A model generated the notes under the pieces. It searched no databases and was not told where the DNA came from. It was given only the letters and a program-made list of their open reading frames with translations. Shown here piece after piece: positions 21,880 through 35,600 of a DNA stretch of 64,000 bases (position 1 is its first letter; the number at the start of each line of letters is the position of its first letter). Both the position numbers and the translations under genes were made by a program. Source of the DNA: Celoporthe dispersa (lineage: Eukaryota > Ascomycota > Sordariomycetes > Diaporthales > Cryphonectriaceae); NCBI GenBank assembly GCA_016584495.1, contig WAID01000001.1:1426001-1490000 (forward strand). Reading direction: 5' to 3'.

Positions 21880-23803
21880 GGTATCACGTTGCAGTTGGGT
21901 CTTGGTCGGAAAAGTAATGACGTATTCCAGCGACTCGGCGGGGGACTTCTTCCGAGGTATACGACGGTTTGCAAGGCGTGGTGCGGCACATACGAATCGA
22001 AGCCGGCCGAGGAGAAGAAACGAGAAAAGGGAAAGGGAAAAAAATATTATCTCAGAGATCGCGTCGGTACGTCGAAATTTCTTCGGAGCACGCCTAGCTA
22101 CAGAGGCTCTCTATAGGCTCAAGGCAAAAGGCTGTAAGGCGGGTCAGTCATTAGCTAAGGCGGCCCGGCAAATGATCCGCAGGGATCGGGACCTCCAAAA
22201 CGGCCTAGTCAGGCGAGCGGCTGCCCTTCACCGTGACAACCGTGCTGGCCCGCTCAATCAATATTTAAAATAGCCACAGGTTTCGTAGCAGACAAATGGA
22301 AAGTTCACGCGTCACAGCCCGTGGCAGAGAGAGAGGGGGAAGACGTTCAGATCAAGATATGTGCTCGAGCCTGGCCGGCTTGCTGCAGCCGGCGCGCAGA
22401 GCGTCATGCCAGCTTGTGAGCTCAAGGAGCACAAAGCAGGCTGGATCCGAGGAGGCAAGGAAAAACCCGGGAAACCAGAGATATCCGGGGACCTCGCCGG
22501 GTTGGGAGCCAAGCCGAGCTTCAGGCGCCCTCCTGTCTCGGGCGACGAAGTTATCCACTGTTCCCACCGGGCTGCAAACTTACCATGACGGCATGGAATG
22601 GAACGGCCTGCGAGCGCTGTAGCTGCTAGCCTTGGGTTTCTCGTCTTCCCTGGCGGTGTAGTGGTCTACCAGATACGGCGAATGGATCGTTCCTCCCACC
22701 ACGGTCGATCATGGCATCACAAAGAGAGCACTTCTCGAAAGGACAAGGGAGAGGAGGTGTCAGTAGCGAAGCGGCATATTGGATCCAACACCTCGGCTTG
22801 TGGTGATGAGGAGGGTTCACGTAGGCAGGAGTGGGGCCCGCTGAGTGCAAGCAAGAGAGAAAAGACAGTGATTTCACATGCCAAAAAGGGTATTTTTTTA
22901 AATAAAAAAAAAGGGGGGAGGGGCTTCAGCACATAGTACACAGACCATAGTAGTCACTCACTCAGTCTACGATACGCCCAGATAATACTGAAAATCAATG
23001 TCAATTTGCCTCTGCTCCCATTTCCCCCACCAGAGGCCACTGCCAGTGGTATCTAAAAAATAGAAAGAGAAAAAAAAGAACCGGCCGAACCATGCCGTCT
23101 CCCCTCCCCACGGTGAAAATTTGGAGGAGGATCCAGAGATTGAGTTGGAATCCATCTTTCCGCCCGTCCATCCATCCAGCCAGATAAACACGAGATGCAG
23201 GCCTCTGCCACCAAAAGTGAGCAGAGACGGTGATGAGTGGTTGCGATTGAAACGCCTCCCTTCCCAGCAAAACGCCCCAAAACCCCGGAAATCAGAATGT
23301 TTGCCTTTCAAAGCCGAGCCAAACACCTCGCGACTGGGGGAATACAGAAAAGAAACAAGTATGAAAAAAAAATCAACGGTCAAGTGCTTTGCTTGATGCT
23401 CCCATGTTGCAATCACACACCCTCTCTATCCCTAGCGCTTCCCATCTGCATGCATCAGACCGTGTTGTGGTGGAGCTGATGTGTGCACCAGGCTGGATAT
23501 AGTGGCTACGGACAGACCGGAGGGTGAGCCCAATGCCTTGCTCTCAGTTTGATAGCTGTGAATGCCAATCTCGTGCTGAGATATCTTTGGGGGGATTGCT
23601 GTAATGTAACGCATAACGTATACTAGTTGATTGATGCTTTGGTTGATCACCAGCTGAGACGGTGAGGTGTAGGTGTTGATATCTGTTGTCTGCATGGAGG
23701 CGTCCACCCACCTGCTTGGGTTGTGGAGAGAGATCCCCGGCAGCACAGGCTGGTTGTGGGTGAGCATGGCCGTGAAGCGGCAGGGCACTGAGTAATTCCC
23801 CGT
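21880..23803. other. ADE4 upstream region and 3' region of the next gene
   Basis: These 1.9 kb separate two minus-strand genes. The ADE4-proximal part has TGACGTA at 21918-21924. A mixed T/A run lies at 22890-22912. Several 70-170 codon frames occur on both strands but overlap each other and lack conserved features, so I call none. Confidence 0.5.
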
Positions 23804-25481
23804 CTACCGCCGACCCAACTTCAACAGGCGGGTGCGGAACCAGAGGACAAATGAGGTCCAGTAGCTCTGCGTCTTCCTCTTGGCAGTTGTGGTCCGCTTG
23901 GGCGTCTCAAAGCGGATGTCCATGACGTCCTGTCCGAAGCTGGGCGCAGCGCCGTCCGCCGTGCTCTCGTAGTTGCTGCTGAGGAAACCCGTGCTCGTGC
24001 CCTCGGCCTTCTCGTTGATGGTGGTAGTGGCGATGCCACCGCCCTGCTGGTGGTGGTGGTGGTGGTGATGCTGCGGGTGGTGGTGTCGCTGGTGGATAGC
24101 AGATTCACCAGACCGGGTGCGGCGGGTGCCTGACGTATTGCTGACCGTCGAGGTGAGGGGTGGCGAGCGCCTCCGCGAAAAGGACGAGCGCCCGATGCTG
24201 GGCGATTTCTCGCCGCCACCACCACCCGCACTCTTCACGCGCGGCGGCAGCCCTCTCTTTCTCCTGCCTGCGCTCCTGCTTGCGCCGCTGCTCGGCCTCG
24301 TATTTCTCTTGTTTTATGCGCTCGTTCTCCTCGAACTTGCGGCGCGCCTCGCGGATATCCTGGCGGGCGCCCATGTCCACCTCGCTGCGGGAGCGCAGGC
24401 GGAAGGCCCCCTCCAGGCTGGTGCGGAGCGGCGACATGGCGGTCGCGCTGGAGTTGGTGGGGCTGGCGAGGTGGAGGGAAGGCCGTGGTGAGTCGGTGGG
24501 GCTTAGGTTGAGGTGTAGGTCGGAGATGGAGTTGGAGTTGGAGTTCGCCGTGCTGAGGGAGCCATGTGCTGCCAGTCTCGAGGACGCGGGGACGGAGCGC
24601 GGGAAGCTGGGGGTGGTGTTGACGCGCAAGGGTGGGTTGTGGTTGTGATTGGTGTTGTTGCTGCTGTGGCTGCGAATGTCTGACAGGGAAGACGTGCGCT
24701 GGCTGGCAAGCGAGGGGCGTCTGAGGCTGGCGGTGGAGTGACTATTGCTGGGCTGGGCCCTGTGCAGGTGAGAGGAGGCGGCCAGTGACTGGGAGAGGGA
24801 GGCCGAGGCAGCACGGTGGTGGCTATGGTGATGGCCGGGCTGCTGCTCGTCGTCGTCGTCGTCGTCGTCGTCGTTCTCGGTGATGATGGTGGGGGAGTAG
24901 TCCCTGGCGGGGTTGTGATCGCGCTCGAACGAGGTGAACGAGTTGGCGTAGGTCAGCGGCGGGGTGTGCGTCCGAGGCGTCTGCTGGAAGGGGTGCACAA
25001 ACGAGCCCCCGCCTGGTCGGTGGTTGCTTCCGTTGGTTCCTATCGAGACGTGGGAGGCGGCCGAGGTCGACCTTGCGTGTTGGTACCTGCCACGGCTGAG
25101 ATTTCTCGCGCTGGACGTCACGCCCACGTGTATCGACGACGGCGTTGCTTCCAGCCCTGCCCCGACCGGAGTCGTCGCTCCTGAGCCCGTCGCTGACCCT
25201 CCTCCGCCTACCCCACCACCACCAATACCAACACCGCCGCCATAGCCTGTGGGCTCCCACGAGGGAGGGAACTGGAAGCTCACGTCGCGTATGGAGGGCG
25301 ACATGCTCGGCCGCCCTGAGGACTCATACGTGCTGCTGATGTTGTTGGTGGTGGTGGTGGTGGCGGTGGTGGTGCCGCCATAGCCGAGGTCTACCGTCTG
25401 GTCCTCCCAGCCCCTGTCCAGGTCGAGCGAGTTCTTGGGCGACGACGACGAGGCCAGTCTCTTCAGGATGGGCTTGACCAT
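23804..25481 (-). CDS. Low-complexity fungal protein with conserved basic C-terminus
   Basis: I know no function for this protein, but its plan looks like a conserved-type fungal protein: start MVKPILKRLASSSSPKNSLD, a long Ser/Thr/His/Gly-rich disordered middle, a charged helix of about 50 residues (RQDIREARRKFEENERIKQEK...), and a compact end (DIRFETPKRTTTAKRKTQSY, then WTSFVLWFRTRLLKLGRR). Eight consecutive Asp codons (24849-24873) and a poly-His tract (24044-24072) come from trinucleotide repeats. The frame breaks once, near 24230-24250 in a GC-rich CCGCCGCGCG context: the upstream frame continues to 24105, while the conserved-looking C-terminus is in the +1 frame. The span is one base longer than a multiple of three, so one extra base explains it; corrected length is 558 residues. 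The Arg/Lys-rich aromatic tail may bind membrane, which is inference. Confidence 0.72.
24849..24873. repeat. Trinucleotide (GTC)n repeat coding poly-Asp
   Basis: About eight GTC units lie in the minus-strand gene and encode Asp. It is a likely site of length variation between strains. Confidence 0.8.
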
Positions 25482-28400
25482 CTTACCCCCCGGGGAGCCT
25501 TTGTGATCTTGTTAGAGTGGTGGTGGTGGTGATGATGACGGCTCGCCAGGTCCGAGAGGCTGGCCATCTCGAGCGTGATCCCCTGCACCATGAAGGGCTC
25601 CTGCTGGAGTGGCCTCGGAAAAGGGAGGGGCTGTCTTATTGTTCTATGGTCTGTGTGTCCTGTGTCCTATACGGGAGGAGGGGAAACAGGACGTCGGGGA
25701 GAGCCCACACGAGGAGGGGATGGGAGGGGTGTTTGGCCTCCGAGGCGGTCGCAACCGGCCTGGCCAACTCAGAGGAGGTTGGTCGCAGACTGGGACATAA
25801 CGAGGGATTATTGCCGGCAATCTTGATCGTGGGTAGAGGGGGGAATTGGGTGTGAGGACCGGGGGGTGGGCGTTGTGGTCCTCGTCACTATGACGCGGCG
25901 CTCGGAATCAAGATGGAAAGCACAGATCAATGCAGGTATAAATTGCGTCCCAGGTCAAAAGGGAGCGCGGGAGAGCCAAAAAAGATGAACGCAGAACAAC
26001 AAAGAGAGAGGGTGAGAGAGAAAAAAAAGGAAAAAAAAAAAAAGACAAACGCTTTCTAAACGTTGCAGAAGAGAGATAAGATCGCTAACGAGGCACAGCA
26101 CAAGAGGTCATACATAAATGATGACAGGAGAGGTGAGGAGGGGGGGGGGAGGATTGATTGCGGGAGGGGGATCATTGACGTTCCAGAAAGAGGAGGAGAT
26201 GAACTGCCTCGAGGATCGACCAGCCAGAGCGAGGGTGAGATGGAGAGACAGGCCAAGAGAGGGACACACAGACAAGAGTGCTGACGACCAAACCCTGATC
26301 CTGTATCCTGATCCTGACCTGCCCGCACTAGACGCACGGAGCGGACGGCAAGCCGAGTCGGTGTGTCAGCCCCAGGCCAGGCCCAGGCCGGTAATAGTAC
26401 GGCAGAGAAGACAAGAGAAGGAGCGAAGGGCGAGAGAGAAAGGCAACCAGAGGAAGGACACTAGGAGCGTACTACAAAAAACACTAACAAGTAGGTACCT
26501 TCCTGGCTATCATGAGTACGTATACTACCAAAAAAAAAAAAAAAAAAAGCAAGCAGTTTTTATCCCTCAGCAGCTCAACTCTTACATGTACGCCGGGCTC
26601 CTCAACGTCGTGGCAGCACAGCGTCGGGTCAGGCAGAGCAGAGGAGCGGGAGCTGTCCACGACTCTCTGCTGCCTGTCACGGAACCTTACACAAAAAGGT
26701 CTGTTGTTGTTGTTGTGGTTGTGGTGGTTGTTGTTGTTCCCCTGAGGCCTGCAGCACACACCCGTCGTCCCATCCCCGTCTCCCCTTCCTGACACCCTCC
26801 CACCCCTTGAGGTTTCTTGCCTCGAAAGGCGGTGTTACCGATAGTCGCGACACGGAACTATCCTCACGTCGTGCTTGCTCGCCTGTCCTGTCCTCCTGCG
26901 CCTTCGGCTCCGCGTGTGCCAATGCGAGCCAACGCCTGGGTAAGGTTCACAGCCTTCCCCCCCCACCCCACAGGGGGACCACAGGTTCGCAGGGCTCAGT
27001 CCACACCACCCCCTCCACAATCTCAAGACTCGTCGAGGGGCGGTGTTTGACCGCCTTCAGCTGCGCTGCGAGCGAGAGAGGGAGAGAGACAAAGAGAAAA
27101 AAAACCTTCAACCAGAGTCACGGCGTCAGCGTGGGGGGGAGGCTGGCAGCATCCTGATTGGACCTCTGATCTCGAGAGAGAGGATTCTGCAGGGGGTTTT
27201 CCTCCAATCGCCAGGGCGTCGGGTCCGGGGGCCCGTGGGCCGATGTACTCTGCACGCTTCCCTGAGCGGTGGGCGGTCCCCTCTCTCTGTCTCTCCCCCT
27301 CTCTGCTCCCTCCCCCTTCCCTCTGCCCTGCAATCTCTGTTGTGCCTAGGCACACCTGCTGTGTGTACCATAGTATGTGTACTATGTATGTTGGTTTTGG
27401 TTTCGACCAACCTCGGGTCTCCTCCAGTCTGGGGACACACGAAGACGGAACCACCGACAGGCCCGGAAAGAAAGGAGGGGAAGGAGAGAAAAAATGCCTC
27501 TCCCTCCCCCTCCCCCCAACCCCCCTCGCCAGATCTCGAATCGAACAGGGGCTTCATCTCGTCAAAGGCACTATTGGGCTGGCCATTGACCTCTGGCTTG
27601 GATCGCCTAGTGCTGCCGGGACCCATTTTCTTACGGCGCCCCGTCGATAGCCTCAAGTCTATACCCACGAGCCCAGATGAACAGCAAGACTTGACAGCTG
27701 TCTTGCGTTTTGGGCTGCTGGGGATCGTGAGAGCATGGATCGCCCTGCCGTGGAGTCTCTTTTTCTCTTCTTTCTCACAAGTTCAGTTTCTCATTAATTA
27801 ATGTGTTACTTGTCTTCCTGCCCTCCTTCCTTTCCCCTCCCCCCCCCCCTCGGACCGCGGGCCCTCATTCGTTTCGACCCCAGGAATATGGGGGGACCAC
27901 ATACGCTCGGGAGCTTTCCTGCCCCTGTTCATCAGTGGGCCCTCCTGGACGCCTCAGGTGTTTCTCCCCGCCAATTTACCGCTCCAGGCGTGTCTGCAAA
28001 TGTGACCTTGGTGCGTCGCCCGCCCGCCCGTCGTACCCAGAGACCGTCGTGCAGGTCAGGAGAGAAGGGCAGGGCGACACTCCGCACCGGATTGTTCCAG
28101 AAAGACAGATGCCCCCCTCATCTACACCTGACGCGGCTCTCGATCCCGTTTGCCTTCCGCTCTGCTGTCGATCCCTCGCTGCGATCACATGTCTGCCTGC
28201 CTACTTTGTGTGTGTGTATGTGTTTGCTGCTTCGGCATTGCTGCGCCGCTCGGTTGGCAGCAGCAGCAGGCAAGCCGCAGGAGTCCAGAACGAGCCGGTC
28301 AACCCCTCACCCCCCCTTCCAATCTGCAGTCTGCACCGGCCAGGCCGCGCCGCATGCATGAGAACGCCCTGTCTTGCTGTACCAGTGCTAATGGCACTCA

Positions 28401-29000
28401 GGTTCTGGTTTGGTTGGTGGTTTTTGGTTGTTTTTTTTTTTGTTTTTTTTTTTTGGAGTCCTTCTCCTTCTTCGCTTGTCTCGCTCGTTCGCTCTGCTCG
28501 TGCCCTGCCTCTTCGCCCCACGGTCCATCTCGAACAGGTTGGCTTCCTCAGCGCGGCGGCTCATGCGGGTCTCGCATGCTGGTGGCGTTGTGATACGAGC
28601 TGCTCATAGGCGTGTCAGCAAGTGGTTGGGATCCCCACTAAGAGCCACCGTCAACCAACATGCGCGTGCCTACCTCTAGAGCCCAGTCTTGCTTGCTGCT
28701 GGTGATGCTGCTATTCCGTATCAATCGCCCTTTTCCAATCGGCCCGGCTGCAGCTGCGCTTCTTCTAGTTGGACGGAACAGGAGGGGGGCCCCGGTGTCC
28801 GCCGCAATCATCTCACCATCGCCCCTGTGTGTGAAGGTTTATATCCCCCCCCCCTTCTGTCTGAAGTGCCTTTTATCCGTTCGTGTTGTTATCAGCCTTC
28901 CGCTGTTGGCTGCTTGCTTGCTAGACGATGGGTGCCGTAGCGACACTTACTAGAAGCTAGCCAGGCTTAAGCTCCTCGGCCTGCATTGTGTACCAGACTA
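25482..29000. other. Gene-free block, part 1
   Basis: The leftmost part must hold the promoter of the gene ending at 25481. Most of the rest is low-complexity: A-rich runs at 26019-26045 and 26528-26548, a (TTG)n/(GTT)n patch at 26700-26740, CT-rich tracts on the plus strand at about 27285-27330 and 27820-27850, and T runs at 28431-28455. Frames of up to 268 codons occur but overlap one another in several frames and mirror the homopolymer content, so I do not call them genes. Confidence 0.5.
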
Positions 29001-32000
29001 GACTGTTCGGCTAAAGATTATCATGTCTCACTACTAGTATACTTCTTCCTCGAGCGTTAGGAATTTACAGAAGAGACAACTACTAGTGTGTAGACTTTGG
29101 AGACTCGAGCAGCAAAGGCCCCCGCAAAACTCAGTGAAGTCATGTATAGAGAACTACCCGACAACACAGTCCAGGTTTAACGGCGATAGCCCTCCCAGAT
29201 CCGCAGCGCACAGTCAATTTAGCAGCAGAGCATAGCTCTTGCGTCGCTGCTTCTCCTTCATATCGCGACAAAGCCTTGTGTGAAGTTTTGGGACTCAAGT
29301 CCCAACCGTGAGCTTATCACTGTGATGGCACCTCCAGCAAAGTGTTGCTGAGGATAAAACAGCAGTGACCGTAGAGAGTATGTTCTCTTGGTTGGGCGAG
29401 ACTGTGCATCAGCCGCAACCACACAGAGAGTGTCATACGCCATGTTTGCGAGCGTGCGCTCTGTCGGGAGGTCGTAGGGAGGAGAAAAAGGGGGAGGGAG
29501 GGTCGGGTCACTACTGTCCAGTCTCGATTGCCGGGTAGCCTAAGGGCACGCGACCGTCTCGGTGGCCTTGAGCCTGGCTTGACTGCGCGCTCTGCACAAT
29601 ATCTAGCCTCGTAGAGACTTGCGCCTTGTAGGTAGGTAGGCAGGTCGTTCGAGATCCCAGTCCAGTGTTCAGCCCCAGAGCCTCTGCCGACTCTGTAGCC
29701 AGAGAGACTGGGAGTCAATGCCTCGATGGGCTCGCCGCCCCTGGGGCATCGTGTCATGGTTCAAGAGGCCAGCTGCGGAAGCTGGCCATGCACATCGTCC
29801 CTTACCCCCGTGTGATACACCGCTCGACCTCCTCATACGTCGTTGACGCATCTCTAGACAGCCCGCCTGCCCAAGACAGCAGCTTGTTCATGTAGGTTTG
29901 TGGCGAGGAGGTTTCAGAAAAAGTCTGGACACGATCTCATCACAACAATGCCTCTCGAAACGTCTTCGTCTCGAGACACTTACAAATCATACGAGCATCT
30001 GGCACGACACCCGTACCATCTGTTCGTCTCGCCGTGAGCTGTCTCTGGCAAAAAGAGAAAGAAAGAAGAAGAAAAAAAGGGGGGGGCGGGGGAGAAGCTC
30101 TTCTCTGCAAACAATTGTACGTCGATCACATTGCCGACGCCTCATGTAGGTAACAGACGCTCTTGGCCAGATAGAACCAGGGAAAACCATCATCGCGCCC
30201 ATAAGATTTAGTTAATGTATTCTCGAGAACACCGTTGGCAATGGCACGGCACGGCTCTCAAAGTACCGGAATCTTGTACATCCCAGGCTGCCAATTTCCA
30301 GTGGTGATTGGATACACCGACACGTATCAGCACAGCCCCTTCCTTCCTCCAAAGCACGACAAGTTCAGGAGGAAATTGCTGCTACGCTGCTGGTGAGCGA
30401 CATTGGTCGGATTCGACCCACAGTATGCGTATCCTTAGTCGAGGAGAGATCCAGCTGGGGGGGTCCTCTGGGGGAGATCCTTCGTCTGAACTCGACTTTC
30501 GGTGAGTCTGCATGAGAGACTCCCCGGGGCCATCAATTTCACCGTGGTTTCGTTGGGTGACCTGTCGAGGCAGGGTTTCCCTTCACCGATGGCGCGGGCA
30601 TTGGGCTGCTGCCAGGAGACTCCAGGACATCTTTGGCCTGGTCCGGGCGCCAGGCCTCAGGGCTGGACCTCCACAGAGCCTGTATTCTACGGCCACGGGC
30701 TTCATTAGCGACAGAGCCCCTCGTCAACACTCATCTGTTGGTCGTGAGAGCAGCCACATGGTGAGCATACCGGTGCGCATGTGGAGCCTGGAGCCACGAC
30801 AACATCCAGACTCCACACACTGGGCTGCATGAAGGTCCTCGAGGGAGGACAGCGAGCTCAGGCTGCCGATGGCAAGATGGCCGAGGGGGGGGCACCAATC
30901 GCATTCCAGGGAGTAGCTGGGAGGGACTTCGGCGCGATGGCATATGGCAAGAGTGTTGCCACGCCGAATGCAGTTTCTCGCCTCGTTGTCCCCTCAATGT
31001 GGCTGGGGGCCAGCTGACCTGAGCCTTGACTTTTAAAACGGGAAATATAGTGGGTATATAGGCTCTTGTTCACTCAAGTCGAAAGAAACAGTACATCATG
31101 CCCTTGTCCGCCGATGCATGGCCGCTCATCACTAGAGGTAATTTTTTAAGTTCGTCAGCTCAAGTAGCCTCAGTCTGCCTGGGAGTCTGCCGCACATATC
31201 ACAAGAGATCTGGAGTTCCTGATGCTAGAAGTATCATAAGAGTTCGTGAAGAGGTGAATGTTCACGACGCAAGGACTTGCGATGGTGTCGGTGCAATAGT
31301 GCATTCGAAAGGGGAGTATCCACGTGGTTATGGATACACGTTAACTCATGGGTTTTGAGGGCTAGCCATGTTATCGAAGAGCTTGATCAAGGGAGACTTG
31401 GGGCATGATGAGATATTTCTCATCATGGTCGCGGCCAGACGATGAGCTATAAGAACCCAACAAGTGTGTCCAATGTCTCTCTGTCCAAGCTGTTCGAACG
31501 AGGTTGTACGAGCACAGGCAAAATACAGCCTCCAGGCAAGGAGCGATGATCCTTGCCTTTGCGATGGGACTCTATCTGGATTAGCTGTTTTCTCCGCCAT
31601 TCATGGGGTAAGTATCTGTACTCAGCAGGATAGCCAACGGCCTGATGACATCAAGATCGCTGGTACCGCCAAGTCAATGGAACATTGGTCCGAATTGACA
31701 TCATATTGGGAGTCGCGCTGGAGACTCTGCAGCAGAGACACAAGTCCAGACGCCGATCGTCAGTCTTGATGGCTCCGTTTGTAATGAATCAATGTAACAG
31801 GGCGTCATCATCCCGAACCAGGTCGTCCGAGCCCCAGGCCCAGGCTCAGTTCCGAAGAGGAAGGAGAGGGCCCCAGGCCGTGGTGACCAGAGGCCACGGT
31901 GAAGATTCACCTCTCGTCAACGGAGATGGGAGGGGCACCGTGTTTTATGATGATGCGAGAGACACCGATTCTTGCACGAATGATCGTGATCGGGCGGAGG

Positions 32001-32609
32001 GGTAGTTTCCGAGCGGGCCAGTGAAGAGGCCAGGACTCACCGGGGCCTTCCATTTTTGTGGCATCAAATTAGATGTGCCTGAAAACGGGCCTGGACAGCC
32101 AGCTAAGAAAGGATGTGCATTCGAGACCGCACTGGTTGATATTCAGTGTGCCCTGGCAGCATCGGCCAGCGCGCTGATGGGGACCGGATGGAGCTCACTT
32201 GCGGTCGTGGGATCGTGCATCGTCTGGATCGTCCACGCAATCCACCCTCGCCCACCTGCCACGTACAGAGCCCAGGATGGGAGGTTGGTGACAATGTCAC
32301 ATATCACATCCATGCGCCAGAGACGTTTCTTCCCCAGAGGACCTCCAGTTTCGTGTTGGAATCCGAGAGCCACTCGCACTGGTGAGGCCCGAGGCCGCAT
32401 GTACCATCGGCCCAGGAGGCCGGATCCTACGGCCGGGTGCCCTGAACCGGGGTGAGGTAGTCTGAAGTACATAGTCTACAGCAATGCAGTTTGGGGGCTG
32501 CAGCTGCAGCCGGCAAGGTCCTCCGGCCCATCCCCCCCTCCCTGGAGGCATCCAGGAGTCCATGCTCCTCACTTCGGGGGGGGGGGGCATACACAAGCGG
32601 GGGTTCGAA

Positions 32610-32611
<2 letters not shown>
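29001..32611. other. Gene-free block, part 2
   Basis: Sequence complexity is higher here than in part 1, yet there is no recognisable protein. A TATATA element at 31055-31060 precedes an 86-codon frame (31098-31358) listed separately. No transposase, reverse transcriptase or long repeat was recognised. Confidence 0.45.
31098..31358 (+). CDS. Doubtful 86-codon ORF downstream of a TATA element
   Basis: The frame begins at an ATG in an A-rich context (AGTACATCATG) about 40 bases after GTATATAGG and encodes MPLSADAWPLITRG... with no low-complexity runs. I do not recognise it. It has no signal peptide, membrane segment or known motif. Its balanced composition and the nearby TATA element are the only support, and chance is the main alternative. 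Confidence 0.15.
   Translation: MPLSADAWPLITRGNFLSSSAQVASVCLGVCRTYHKRSGVPDARSIIRVREEVNVHDARTCDGVGAIVHSKGEYPRGYGYTLTHGF

Positions 32612-32663
<52 letters not shown>
32612..32663. repeat. (AC)26 microsatellite
   Basis: An uninterrupted dinucleotide run of about 52 bases lies in the gene-free block. A G run (32576-32587) lies shortly upstream. Confidence 0.97.
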
Positions 32664-32666
<3 letters not shown>

Positions 32667-35600
32667 CTTCCCAGACGTGTCGCTCGGCAGCCGAATGTCA
32701 GTCGTGGGGACCCCTCCCCGTACTCCGTACCATTGCCCTCTGTACATGGATGGGCGGCGGATCAGCTCCTGTCACCGGCTAAGCGACCCATAGTGGGATC
32801 TTGGACCGTATGTTGTACTATTCACCCTGGTAAGGCTCTGGAAAAAAAGGATTTGGGGACCTGCATGTGCACACGCGCAGCAAAAGCTTCGGGCTTCGAC
32901 GCAGAAAGCCTTAGCCGTGGTGATCGAGGCAGGATGGACCGATGCCACTCAATACACAGACGATGCGACCCGTGGGCTTGCATCATGGGGCAGGACGGGT
33001 GATTGCACCACCCGCAGAACACGCGCCCGAATGGAGGGAGCAGGTCGTCGTGTTGGAGAAGGCTGGAAAGCGTGCGCGAAGGCCGTTCGGTTGAGAAATT
33101 TGGGAAGGTCGTCGCGGTCCGAGAGAGATTAAGCTGCGCCATGTCTGCAGGCCCCGGAGGATCTCCATGTGTGGGTTCTGGTTCCTTGAAATGGTGGAGG
33201 GCCGGATATGCATCTCCCTTGCTCCCCGTCCCTTACTCCCGCTCGACGATGTGCCCTCCCCAGGCTTTGTGTTCCACCACAGCTTGACAATGCATATGGT
33301 GTTGAAGAGGGAAGGGGGGCGGGAGGAGGGGGGGCACAGGAGAGCTCCTGCTGCGGCAGCTGCCATGGGCAGGCTGTTCTCCACGTCGAACACGGTGCTC
33401 CATAGAGACGAGACACGTCGTCCACGTTGTTGAGGTGATGAAGCGACGGAACCGCAAAAGAAGCCGCATTATCATTCCCAACCATCTAATTGCCCGCATG
33501 ATCCGTACCTGTTCCAAAAACGTTGCAACACAGTGCCTCTCGCGCGTCGTTGATGGCCTGCTCGCAAGAGATACTTGGTACATGTGCAGTACTTAGATAG
33601 AGTCCCTCTTGGGTTCAAATTGTTCTCATGCATGCATGCACGGTGGAGACCAACGACTTGCGACAGACGACCAGGGTCGCATCGCCCAAACACACATCAA
33701 TGACTGATGAGGATGAGGAGGAAGGCCAGATGGCAAGGTACTCACTCGGTTGAAAAGTATGTTGTCGAGCAGCAGCATCTCGCTCTCAAGTACTATGTAT
33801 AGTAATCAGAAGCAGTTGGTGCGCTTGTTCTGCCGCCCAAGATCCGATGCCCTTAGCAGTGGCGGCTACCCCACATTAGCCTCATCGGAAATGCGCCCTC
33901 CTCGACCCTACGGACGGCTTGCGATGTCGTTGGCCGCGGCTTATGTGTTTTCTGCATCCTGCCGTTGACACCTGCAAGTGGGATCAGAAGAAAAAGCAAT
34001 TTCACCTCGCAAGGTGTCGATCGTTACGACGGATATGCACAGGCCTTGGAGACCCTGGATCGTCCCCAGTCGACTAAGATCAGATCCTGACTAGGATGAC
34101 GGCATCTCCCGGTCCGCCAACAGAAAAAGTCCACACAAGGTAGCCAGCCCATCGGTCTTTGCCCCCCCCCCCGGCTAATCGGGGGGTAGGGGGGAGCGGT
34201 GTTTGACGAGCTGGCTCGAGGTCCTCGCAGAGACTCATAGAGATCCAGTCTTGGGAGATTCATGGCAGCGCATGACTGACAGACGAGTTGACTAATGTGA
34301 TGCACAGTTGATCCGAGCTGACCTCAAAGATGGACTGACAATTATATCAGGAATCATCGAGGTTTCCAACCATGCTGCCGGTCGAGGTCTGTGCTGAGCT
34401 ACCTGCTAGTAGGTACATACTACGGTACGATGTAGTAAGTGCAGACAGCTGGCGTACGCACTTGACCAGAGAGCCTGAGAATGGAACCTTGGGGCGCAGG
34501 TAGCTAGGTCGGTGGTGGGCGCGTGACTCGCCTCTGGCAATGAGGTGAGCGAGGCGTAGATGACTCGACTCGTCGTCAGTGATGGTGAGGACCTATGTAA
34601 GTGACACCCTCGCGACTCGAGCTGGCCAGGTACATATTTTGCTTCCCGTTTTTTCATTCGACAACCATGATATACCTGCATGCATCGTGCGGCGAGGTGC
34701 TCTCGGCGTACGAGTCGTTGTCTGTGTGGCAGTCAGGTATCGTGTACGTACATAGTAGTACTACAGTATGTACTCTGTAGCCAAGCTCGGAGGAAGGAAG
34801 GGGGTGGTGGTAATGGAAGGCGCGAAGGGCCTAGAGGAGTGCCTGCCGAAGGACACAGTATAGTGCTACATGGTAGCAATTAGTAGTAGCTAAGTACCCA
34901 GGAAGGTACTGCGGAGGGATACGTACCGCGTACGTCCTTCCGCTGCGGGACCCCCTCAGCGTCCAAGGCAGGCGCAGCTCGGGCGGCAGAGCTTAAAATT
35001 GGTCTGGACTTCCAAGGTTGTGCTCCTTCTTCCCAACCGGCACAGTTGACCTGCGCTTAAATCTCAACCGCATTCCCTCTGCCAACCCGCCAGGTCCTCA
35101 TGATTTTTATTTTCTTGAGTCTTCGACCGTACAACCTGATGGCGAGAAGGCGCTCTCGAGTAGCCATGGAGGCGACCAAGGAGCACAGAGACCCATCGAC
35201 GCGTTGTCGAGTCAAGACATTACCCTACCACGGCTCTCTTGTGGCTGGTTACTCTGTACAGTACGACTTACAGTGAGAATTATACAAGAACGCCATGGGG
35301 TTTCCGCCGCAGCAAATGTCGCTTCATCCGTAAGGATGGTCCCTGGAGAAGCTGATTTCCCGGTTTTCCGAATCGGTGCAGCTGCATCTCGAGCTTCTGG
35401 CTAGCTGGACGGACTGCACATCTGCTGATGAACCGTCTGTCGTTTAGCACTGGCGAGCAGGACGAACCACCCGACCAGATAGACCTTACGCTATGGTCGA
35501 TGGACCGACGAGCTATCAAGGAACAGAGAGCAGACCAAAAGCCAAGGCGGCCATCTTCCCAAGGGCCAAAGACTCTCTCAGGCCAGCCCTGCCCTGCGCT

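Noticed and set aside
27043..28609. Overlapping plus- and minus-strand open frames of 180-268 codons
   Set aside because: Three or more frames are open at once over CT-rich sequence, the pattern of low stop-codon density rather than coding selection.
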